Assembly (NCBI GenBank): GCA_004195335.1
Contig: SDWK01000121.1
Coordinates: forward strand, 1 to 7,336
From: Shewanella sp.
GTDB taxonomy: Bacteria; Pseudomonadota; Gammaproteobacteria; Enterobacterales; Shewanellaceae
Direction of reading: 5' to 3'
DNA length: 7,336 bases
Part shown: one piece after another, positions 1 to 7,336 of the stretch
How the letters are laid out: every line of letters begins with the position of its first letter
Position numbering within the stretch: the stretch's first letter is position 1
Translations under genes and position numbers: made by a program
The notes under the pieces: generated by a model
The model's database searches: none
Told to the model about the DNA's origin: nothing
Seen by the model: only the letters and a program-made list of their open reading frames with translations

Positions 1-175
1 GCAACGAGTGAAGAACATAGTTGTTCTACGTTAAAGCTCGTTAACACAGCATCGGATGCGCTAAAATTCGCCTGTTAGGCGTGTTTTTGGCTGCCCACTT
101 CTGCGTTGAATGGCCTCACAAGAGAGCAACCATTCTATCATCCATTCGCCTTGAATTAGTTGCCAAAAAACACGC
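1..175. repeat. Candidate dispersed intergenic repeat rich in inverted repeats (partial at left edge)
   Basis: This stretch downstream of fadH has no credible ORF but dense symmetry. AACGAG (3-8) pairs with CTCGTT (37-42) and encloses a perfect hairpin, AGAACA (12-17) with TGTTCT (22-27). GCATC (49-53) pairs with GATGC (55-59). CGCCT (69-73) pairs with AGGCG (77-81). A long arm, GCGTGTTTTTGGC (79-91), is mirrored by GCCAAAAAACACGC (162-175) with one extra A. GAATGG (108-113) can pair with CCATTC at 130-135 or 142-147. Nested stems in a non-coding spacer are typical of repeat elements scattered between genes in Shewanella and Vibrio genomes, but that this is a multicopy family is inference. 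It may extend past the left edge. The remaining 176-206 up to the fadH stop shows nothing recognisable. Confidence 0.45.
69..89 (+). terminator. Possible intrinsic terminator inside the repeat-like region
   Basis: A perfect 5-bp stem, CGCCT/AGGCG, with the 3-base loop GTT is followed on the plus strand by TG and a run of five T, the shape of a weak rho-independent terminator. It could end a plus-strand gene lying left of the window. Read on the minus strand, the same stem is followed by AATTTTAG, so it could also stop fadH transcripts about 130 bases past the stop codon. The stem is short, and it may simply be one of the structural stems of the surrounding repeat. Confidence 0.3.
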
Positions 176-206
176 TGAGTAGATCACTTTCTTATACTGA
201 TTGGTA

Positions 207-3416
<3,210 letters not shown>

Positions 3417-3445
3417 GTAGAGCAAGAGAGAGCCTCTCACTCTAC
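3417..3445 (-). terminator. Hairpin between convergent genes, likely terminator for the fadD-type gene
   Basis: GTAGAG (3417-3422) pairs with CTCTAC (3440-3445), and inside it GAGAG (3426-3430) pairs with CTCTC (3434-3438) around a 3-base loop, with a 3/1 internal bulge. On the minus strand the hairpin is followed by the T-rich TTATTCATTT, suiting termination of ligase transcripts. On the plus strand no T run follows, so termination of the regulator here would be less efficient. Confidence 0.45.
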
Positions 3446-3447
3446 TA

Positions 3448-3471
3448 GCTAGGCTAGCACCGAAATTGGTG
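3448..3471. repeat. Two further small palindromes in the convergent spacer
   Basis: GCTAG-G-CTAGC (3448-3458) is a perfect inverted repeat. It overlaps by one base CACC (3458-3461), which pairs with GGTG (3468-3471) across GAAATT. With the hairpin at 3417-3445 they fill nearly the whole 56-bp gap between the two stop codons. They may help end or stabilise the convergent transcripts. Confidence 0.35.
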
Positions 3472-3472
3472 A

Positions 3473-5194
3473 TTAAGCCGTCATTTTAACGGGATCCGTT
3501 TCTTCTTTTAGTTTTCTGCGTAATATCTTACCTACGGGAGACATCGGAAGTTCTGTTCTGAATTCATAAATTCGGGGGATCTTATAAGCCGTAAGCTTAT
3601 CCTTGCAGAACGCTTTAATCTCATCGCCGTCGAGGCTGGCGTTATGGTTGGTTACAACATAAAGTTTGACGACTTCACCGCGTTTGGGATCGGGAACCCC
3701 TATGGCTGCACAGTTGATCACATCCGGGTGAGTGGCCACAACGGCTTCAATTTCATTTGGAAAGACATTAAAGCCAGAGACAATGATCATATCTTTCACG
3801 CGGTCGACAATACTGACATAACCGTCATCATCTATGATGGCAACGTCTCCAGTGAGTAACCATTTACCATCTTCTGTAAATGACTCTCTCGTCGCCTTGG
3901 GGCGATTCCAGTAGCCCTTCATTACCTGAGGCCCCTTAATACACAACTCGCCACGTTGCCCGATAGGGACTTCTTCGCCGATGGCATTGATGCATTTAAG
4001 TGCCGTTCCTTGCAGGGCCTGACCCACAGTCCCTTGTCGTTCCAAACCATTAATTGGATTCATACATACAGCAGGAGAACACTCGGTCAAGCCGTAGGCC
4101 TCTGAAATACCGACCCCAGTGATCGTTTTCCATCGGTTGGCTGTATCATCGATCAGCGCCGTTCCGCCTGATAGGGTAAAAATCAATTCACTAAAGTCCA
4201 GATCTTTAAAGTTTGGACTCTCCATTAAGGAGACAAAGAGTGTATTGAGCCCCATAAGTCCGGTGATTTGAAATGGCTTCATTGCCTTGATAAAGGTCTC
4301 TGTGTCTCTGGGATTGGCTATCAGTACACTGTGTTCACCTAATCTGAAGAACGCCATCATGTGTACGGTGAATGAATAGATGTGGTAGAGCGGCAAGGGA
4401 GCCACCATGATCGACTGTTTGTTCTCTTCTATAAGAGGATTACCATGCTCATCGGTTTGTCCCACGACAGAGCCAGCCTGAAGCATGTTGGCAATGATGT
4501 TGGCATTGGTGAGCTCAGCGCTTTTTGCCACCCCAGTAGTACCGCCGGTATATTGTAAGACTATGGTGTCATCAGGGTTTGAAAGGTGAGCGGGGGTAAA
4601 GCTTTTACCCTTACACTGTTTCAGTGCTTTTCTAAATGAGATAGCTTCAGGCAGATGATATTTTGGGACCATCTTCTTAATATGTTTAACGGTGGAGTTG
4701 ATCAACACGCGTTTCACGCCGGGTAGCATATCGGCAAGGCTGGCTACCATTATCAGCTCCAGACTCGTCTGCTGCTGAATGTTTTCCACCGACTTAGCAA
4801 AAATATCCATACAGAGCAGGGCTTTTGCCCCCGAGTCGTTAAACTGGTGGATCATCTCCCGCTCTGTATAGAGGGGGTTAGTATTGACGATTCTGAGGCC
4901 AGCTCTGAGCGCACCATATACGGCAATAGGGTATTGCAAGGTGTTGAGCATCTGAATGGCGATGGCATCACCTGGGATCAATGAGGTATGGTTTTGCAGG
5001 TAATGAGCAAACTCGGCGCTGTAGGTGTTTATCTCTTGAAAGCTTAATGTATGGCCTAAGCTGGTAAATGCCGGTCTGTCAGCATATTTTAAAAATGCTT
5101 CCTCGATGGCCTGAACTGCCGAGCTGTATTCATTGAAATTAATTTCATCTTCAATTCCTGAAGCGCGTTTACCATCCCAAAAAGATGCTTCCAT
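3473..5194 (-). CDS. fadD: Long-chain fatty acid--CoA ligase, FadD family
   Basis: ATP-dependent acyl-CoA synthetase that activates free fatty acids to acyl-CoA through an acyl-AMP intermediate, at the inner face of the cytoplasmic membrane. It has 573 residues, against 561 in E. coli FadD, and is co-linear with it. Motifs in order: AMP-binding P-loop YTGGTTGVAKS (215-225), PLPLYHIYSF near 267-275, YGLTECSP (367-374), LTGD with Asp450, the acyl-CoA synthetase signature around DRVKDMIIVSGFNVFPNEIE (464-483) with Arg465, and C-terminal Lys556 in PVGKILRR. The residue after the P-loop lysine is Ser instead of the usual Gly. The N-terminus aligns with E. coli FadD, and the ATG at 5194 has the strong site GAGAGGA about four bases upstream. 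It is a divergent member of the family and may be a paralogue with its own chain-length preference; many Shewanella carry several FadD-type ligases. Confidence 0.88.
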   Translation of the reverse strand: MEASFWDGKRASGIEDEINFNEYSSAVQAIEEAFLKYADRPAFTSLGHTLSFQEINTYSAEFAHYLQNHTSLIPGDAIAIQMLNTLQYPIAVYGALRAGLRIVNTNPLYTEREMIHQFNDSGAKALLCMDIFAKSVENIQQQTSLELIMVASLADMLPGVKRVLINSTVKHIKKMVPKYHLPEAISFRKALKQCKGKSFTPAHLSNPDDTIVLQYTGGTTGVAKSAELTNANIIANMLQAGSVVGQTDEHGNPLIEENKQSIMVAPLPLYHIYSFTVHMMAFFRLGEHSVLIANPRDTETFIKAMKPFQITGLMGLNTLFVSLMESPNFKDLDFSELIFTLSGGTALIDDTANRWKTITGVGISEAYGLTECSPAVCMNPINGLERQGTVGQALQGTALKCINAIGEEVPIGQRGELCIKGPQVMKGYWNRPKATRESFTEDGKWLLTGDVAIIDDDGYVSIVDRVKDMIIVSGFNVFPNEIEAVVATHPDVINCAAIGVPDPKRGEVVKLYVVTNHNASLDGDEIKAFCKDKLTAYKIPRIYEFRTELPMSPVGKILRRKLKEETDPVKMTA

Positions 5195-5252
5195 ATTTTC
5201 CTCTCAGCTCTTCATCTGTTTCTGTTTTTGATTCAACGAACGCGCTCGCTTG

Positions 5253-5264
5253 TGACGACCGTCA
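5253..5264. promoter_or_regulatory. Operator-like element, copy 1 (TGACGACCGTCA)
   Basis: TGACG and CGTCA form a perfect inverted repeat with two central bases. The element lies just downstream of the transcription start predicted for the ligase promoter (near 5270), where a bound repressor would block initiation or clearance. A near copy sits 30 bp upstream in gene orientation. The flanking bases also give an 8/10 match to the CRP consensus (TGTGA-N6-TCATG, 5251-5266), but a position downstream of the start is not typical for CRP activation. Confidence 0.4.
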
Positions 5265-5276
5265 TGAAAATCTATT

Positions 5277-5306
5277 TTTATATGACGACTATCACTTAAA
5301 TGTGAA
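5277..5306 (-). promoter_or_regulatory. Candidate sigma-70 promoter of the fadD-type gene
   Basis: On the minus strand TTCACA (5306-5301) matches five of six -35 bases and TATAAA (5282-5277) five of six -10 bases, with an 18-bp spacer. Transcription would start near 5270, leaving a leader of about 75 bases. The spacer contains the second operator-like element, and the first lies just past the start, an arrangement typical of repressible promoters. Confidence 0.55.
5283..5294. promoter_or_regulatory. Operator-like element, copy 2 (TGACGACTATCA)
   Basis: It differs from copy 1 in two of twelve bases, and its start is exactly 30 bp away, close to three helical turns. It occupies the spacer between the proposed -35 and -10 boxes. 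With its flanks (TATGA-N6-TCACT, 5281-5296) it also matches eight of ten CRP consensus bases, but a spacer position would repress rather than activate. The cognate regulator cannot be named from the sequence. Confidence 0.4.
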
Positions 5307-5348
5307 GTAATGAGAAGTGACCTAAGATGACAAATTAGTACCCCAAAA

Positions 5349-5362
5349 CAAACGACCGTTTT
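5349..5362. promoter_or_regulatory. Possible PsrA-type fatty-acid operator upstream of the fadD-type gene
   Basis: CAAAC (5349-5353), four bases, then GTTTT (5358-5362) matches nine of ten bases of the CAAAC-N4-GTTTG core known for PsrA, the TetR-type regulator of fatty-acid degradation in Pseudomonas and Shewanella. The inner AAACG-AC-CGTTT (5350-5361) is a perfect inverted repeat. Its central ACGACCGT is identical to the centre of operator-like copy 1. It lies about 85 bp upstream of the predicted transcription start. PsrA is recalled from the literature and the site is unverified. Confidence 0.3.
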
Positions 5363-5407
5363 AATCAGTTGAATGAATGCGTTTTTTTTTGCTTGTCAGA
5401 TAACAGA

Positions 5408-5533
5408 ATGGATGGTCAAATTTTCAGTGGGTTATTATTTTTAAGGTTTTTATTTCAAGGTATTAGTTTTGCTGGCTTGTATTGGATAGGAGGTGTTGAG
5501 GACTTGATAGTAAAGGCCTATAGCAACCGATAA
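5408..5533 (+). CDS. Possible small hydrophobic protein, 41 codons, uncertain
   Basis: An ATG at 5408 opens a 41-codon frame ending in TAA at 5531-5533. The product starts MDGQIFSGLLFLRFLFQG and continues through a hydrophobic stretch to about residue 29 (near-continuous from 6, broken by Arg13 and Gln17), then a charged tail with Glu, Asp, Lys and Arg. That pattern fits a single-span membrane microprotein. Against it, there is no Shine-Dalgarno sequence (CAGATAACAGA precedes the ATG), AT-rich DNA easily gives Phe/Leu-rich frames, and the region is otherwise regulatory. The product is not recognised. Confidence 0.15.
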   Translation: MDGQIFSGLLFLRFLFQGISFAGLYWIGGVEDLIVKAYSNR

Positions 5534-5569
5534 TAGCGACTATAGACCCTGTCAGTATTTTTAAATACT
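5516..5569 (-). terminator. AT-rich hairpins downstream of xthA
   Basis: AGTATTT (5554-5560) and AAATACT (5563-5569) form a perfect 7-bp inverted repeat that includes the first base of the xthA stop triplet as read on the plus strand. Beyond it, CTATAG occurs at 5518-5523 and 5540-5545. On minus-strand RNA the two can pair, extended by a G-U and a G-C pair to eight pairs, around a 16-base loop. Neither stem is followed by a clear T run, so termination is plausible but weak. Confidence 0.3.
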
Positions 5570-6375
5570 TACTTGAACGTGCTCCAGATAGGCGCATGAT
5601 CGGACGGTTTCTCTATGCCTCTCAGCTCATAATCTACATCGGATTCAATCAGACGTTCTACTAATGATTTTGTCGCCAACACGACGTCGATTCGTAGTCC
5701 ACGATTATCAACGAAGCCTTTGCTGCGGTAATCGAACCAGGAGTAACGTTCGCTGCGCTCGGGGTGAAGCTCACGAAAGGTGTCAACTAAGCCCCAATCC
5801 ATTAACGTCTTCAGCCATTCTCGCTCTTCGGGTTGGAAACTGCACTTGCCTGTTTTCAGCCAGCGCTTGGCATTCGGGGCGCCAATGCCGATATCGAGAT
5901 CCACCGGCGAGATGTTGATGTCACCTATGATGGCGATATCTTCATCTGGGTTATGGTGTTCGTTAAGATAGTGCATCAGATCTTTATAGAACTTGCGTTT
6001 AGCCGGATACTTGGTCTCATGACTGATGTTATCGCCTTGAGGGAAGTAGCCATTTAATATCGTCAGCGGTCGGCCATTTTCTTGGGTGAATGTGCCCATG
6101 ATCATGCGGCGTTGGGCCTCGTCATCATCGGTCGGAAACCCTTTTTGTACTTTTACAGGTTCAAGCTTAGATAACATGGCGACACCGTAATGGGCCTTGC
6201 CACCATGATAGTGCACCTTGTATCCCATGGCTTCGACATCACCGACAGGGAACACTTCGTCATGGGCCTTCGTTTCCTGTAAGCCGATCACATCTGGTTG
6301 ATGGCTATCAATTAACGCCTGAAGTTGGTGCAATCTGGCGCGAATACCATTGATATTAAAAGAGACGATTTTCAT
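5569..6375 (-). CDS. xthA: Exodeoxyribonuclease III
   Basis: DNA-repair enzyme of the EEP nuclease family: the major AP endonuclease, with 3'-5' exonuclease and 3'-phosphatase activities on duplex DNA, cytoplasmic and Mg2+-dependent. It has 268 residues, the same as E. coli XthA, and is very similar throughout. Catalytic residues are all visible: Asn7 ([10 protein letters not shown]), Glu34 (LQETK), Tyr110 (NGYFPQG), Asp152 and Asn154 (GDINISP), Asp230 (LRIDVVLA), and Asp259-His260 (SDHAP). A TTG at 6378 could add one residue, but the ATG at 6375 gives the family start [10 protein letters not shown] and is preferred. Its AGGA lies about ten bases upstream, inside the first copy of a tandem repeat. 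It follows yciI by about 50 bp and may be co-transcribed with it. Confidence 0.97.
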   Translation of the reverse strand: MKIVSFNINGIRARLHQLQALIDSHQPDVIGLQETKAHDEVFPVGDVEAMGYKVHYHGGKAHYGVAMLSKLEPVKVQKGFPTDDDEAQRRMIMGTFTQENGRPLTILNGYFPQGDNISHETKYPAKRKFYKDLMHYLNEHHNPDEDIAIIGDINISPVDLDIGIGAPNAKRWLKTGKCSFQPEEREWLKTLMDWGLVDTFRELHPERSERYSWFDYRSKGFVDNRGLRIDVVLATKSLVERLIESDVDYELRGIEKPSDHAPIWSTFK

Positions 6376-6383
6376 CAATCAAA

Positions 6384-6422
6384 GTTCCTAATATAAGTTC
6401 TTAATATAAATTCTTAAGCTAA
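6384..6422. repeat. Three tandem copies of a 13-bp unit between yciI and xthA
   Basis: GTTCCTAATATAA (6384-6396), GTTCTTAATATAA (6397-6409) and ATTCTTAAGCTAA (6410-6422) are contiguous. The first two differ at one base, and the third differs from the second at three. Together they fill almost the entire gap between the two genes. On the minus strand the copy nearest xthA supplies its AGGAAC ribosome-binding sequence, while the others read AAGAAC and AAGAAT, weaker versions of the same site. The array probably arose by local slippage or duplication. Confidence 0.7.
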
Positions 6423-6424
6423 CC

Positions 6425-6724
6425 TTATGGCAGTACACGTTTAAATGGTTTAACGATAACCTTCTCATACACGCCAGCCGCAATGTAGGGGTCTTGATCG
6501 GCCCATGCCTGAGCATCTTCTAGTGATGCAAAATCCGCAACGACTAAAGAGCCGGTAAAGCCCGCATCACCAGGATTTTCATTATCTATAGCTGGGTGAG
6601 GCCCCGCGACTAAGAGGCGTCCTTCATCGGCAAGGAGTTGCAAACGAGCCAAATGCTCGGGGCGGGCACTGAGACGCTGTTCTAAACTGTTCTCAACATC
6701 TTGAGAGGAGATCATGTACCACAT
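6425..6724 (-). CDS. yciI: YciI family protein
   Basis: Small cytoplasmic protein of 99 residues, almost the same length as E. coli YciI (98), with the same blocks: [11 protein letters not shown] near 21-31, [10 protein letters not shown] at 33-42, GFTGS at 55-59 and AWADQDPY at 73-80. The fold is a ferredoxin-like dimer related to dye-decolorising and muconolactone-isomerase-like domains. A conserved His (here His24) and Asp (probably Asp78 or a nearby acidic residue) have been proposed as catalytic, but the physiological reaction is unknown. The ATG at 6724 has a strong AAGGAA seven bases upstream. In E. coli yciI and yciB are also close together, near tonB and yciA, so the linkage seen here is conserved in part. 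Confidence 0.93.
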   Translation of the reverse strand: MWYMISSQDVENSLEQRLSARPEHLARLQLLADEGRLLVAGPHPAIDNENPGDAGFTGSLVVADFASLEDAQAWADQDPYIAAGVYEKVIVKPFKRVLP

Positions 6725-6767
6725 AGGTCAGTTCCTTTTATCTGTTCTGGCGTGAAATTAATGATGT

Positions 6768-6784
6768 TAAGGGGACTTCCCTTA
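6768..6784 (-). terminator. Hairpin at the yciB stop codon
   Basis: TAAGGG (6768-6773) and CCCTTA (6779-6784) form a perfect 6-bp stem with a 5-base loop. On the minus strand the stem begins with the yciB stop codon itself. The following sequence (ACATCATTAATTT) is not a T run, so this may be a partial terminator or an mRNA 3'-end stabiliser within a yciB-yciI transcript rather than a full stop. Confidence 0.3.
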
Positions 6785-7333
6785 CTTATTATTTAGTTCT
6801 TTCTTATGTTCTTCTGGCATATTTTTATAGAGATAAATCACGGTAATAACCGTATTGACTAAGGTGAGGGCCGTTAAACCAAAGACTTTGAAGTTGACCC
6901 AAACCTCTTGCGGTAGGCTAAATGCCACATAGATATTGACCAGAGAACAAGCAACAAAGAAAGCCACCCAGTACCAAGTAACATGAGCCCAAATTCTGTC
7001 TTCAACAATCAAGTCTTTGCCTAGCATGCTCTTGAGAATCGGCTTGTTGATAAATTGACTGACGGCAAGGGCAATGGCGAACAGAGCATAGACGACGGTG
7101 ACTTTCCATTTGATAAATGCATCATCATGAAAGACGAGGGTGAGGGTACCGAAAACCGTCACCATAACGAAGGTGATAAGGTGCATTTTCTCTATTTTTT
7201 TGTAAAGCAGGTAGGACACTATCAACTGCAGGGCAGTGGCCGCAATTAATGCGCCGCTGGCAGCATAGATATCGAATAACTTATAGACGGCAAAGAAAAT
7301 CACTAACGGCAGAAAATCGAGCAGTTGTTTCAT
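6782..7333 (-). CDS. yciB: Inner membrane septation/envelope protein YciB (IspZ family)
   Basis: Polytopic inner-membrane protein of 183 residues (E. coli YciB: 179), linked by work in E. coli and Shigella to septation, cell-envelope synthesis and envelope integrity; its molecular activity is not settled. The family N-terminus [18 protein letters not shown] is intact, as are [11 protein letters not shown] (48-58), [13 protein letters not shown] (73-85) and the block [14 protein letters not shown] (145-158). Hydrophobic segments are near 7-17, 22-43, 50-69, 76-94, 117-139 and 149-170, with a charged C-terminus ([10 protein letters not shown]). The ATG at 7333 matches the family start; only three upstream bases are in the window, so its ribosome-binding site is not visible. 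It is first in the window's yciB-yciI-xthA row. Confidence 0.95.
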   Translation of the reverse strand: MKQLLDFLPLVIFFAVYKLFDIYAASGALIAATALQLIVSYLLYKKIEKMHLITFVMVTVFGTLTLVFHDDAFIKWKVTVVYALFAIALAVSQFINKPILKSMLGKDLIVEDRIWAHVTWYWVAFFVACSLVNIYVAFSLPQEVWVNFKVFGLTALTLVNTVITVIYLYKNMPEEHKKELNNK

Positions 7334-7336
7334 AGG

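Larger units (their letters stand above)
5195..5568. other. 374-bp non-coding region upstream of the fadD-type gene
   Basis: This long gap separates the xthA stop from the ligase start, both on the minus strand. From the ligase outward it holds the ribosome-binding site (about 5199-5205), an operator-like element (5253-5264), the candidate promoter (5277-5306) containing a second copy of that element (5283-5294), a related palindrome (5350-5361), a run of nine T (5382-5390), a possible 41-codon plus-strand ORF (5408-5533) and AT-rich hairpins next to the xthA stop (5516-5569). The length and the separate promoter suggest that the ligase is transcribed independently of xthA. Confidence 0.7.

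Noticed and set aside
5382..5390. Run of nine T as a plus-strand terminator
   Set aside because: No stem-loop precedes it and there is no plus-strand gene just upstream to terminate.
5664..6057. Plus-strand frames inside xthA
   Set aside because: They mirror a fully conserved gene and resemble no known protein; no independent evidence of coding.
6376..6378. TTG start codon for xthA giving one extra residue
   Set aside because: The ATG immediately after it reproduces the known XthA start and gives exactly 268 residues.

Overview
The window looks like chromosomal DNA of a marine gammaproteobacterium, most likely Shewanella or a close relative. This rests on the full-length, E. coli-like FadH, FadD, XthA, YciI and YciB proteins, a moderate G+C content, and AT-rich intergenic regions. 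The genus is inferred from protein resemblance recalled from memory; no search was run. I see no phage, IS, tRNA, rRNA or CRISPR sequence. All six main genes are intact.

Layout. Positions 1-206 are non-coding, rich in inverted repeats, and look like part of a dispersed intergenic repeat. fadH (2,4-dienoyl-CoA reductase, minus strand, 207-2225) is divergent from an AraC-family regulator (plus strand, 2334-3416) across a 108-bp shared control region. The regulator converges on a fadD-type acyl-CoA ligase (minus strand, 3473-5194), with 56 bp of stacked palindromes between the two stops. The ligase has a 374-bp upstream region (5195-5568) with a good candidate promoter, a pair of repeated 12-bp palindrome-like elements placed as repressor operators would be, a third related palindrome further upstream, and a possible 41-codon ORF. 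The right third is a compact minus-strand row: yciB (septation/envelope membrane protein), yciI and xthA (exonuclease III), with gaps of 57 and 46 bp.

How the genes fit together. The left two thirds form a fatty-acid utilisation neighbourhood. The ligase activates free fatty acids to acyl-CoA. FadH removes the 2,4-dienoyl-CoA intermediates that arise when unsaturated acids with even-numbered double bonds are beta-oxidised. The AraC-type protein between them is a reasonable candidate local regulator. The right third (yciB-yciI-xthA) is housekeeping in character. Its only odd feature is a three-copy 13-bp tandem repeat that fills the yciI-xthA gap and includes the xthA ribosome-binding site.

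I found no clearly new biological system. The best leads are the repeated operator-like elements over the fadD promoter, the divergent AraC/fadH control region, the small ORF at 5408-5533 and the repeat-like left edge.
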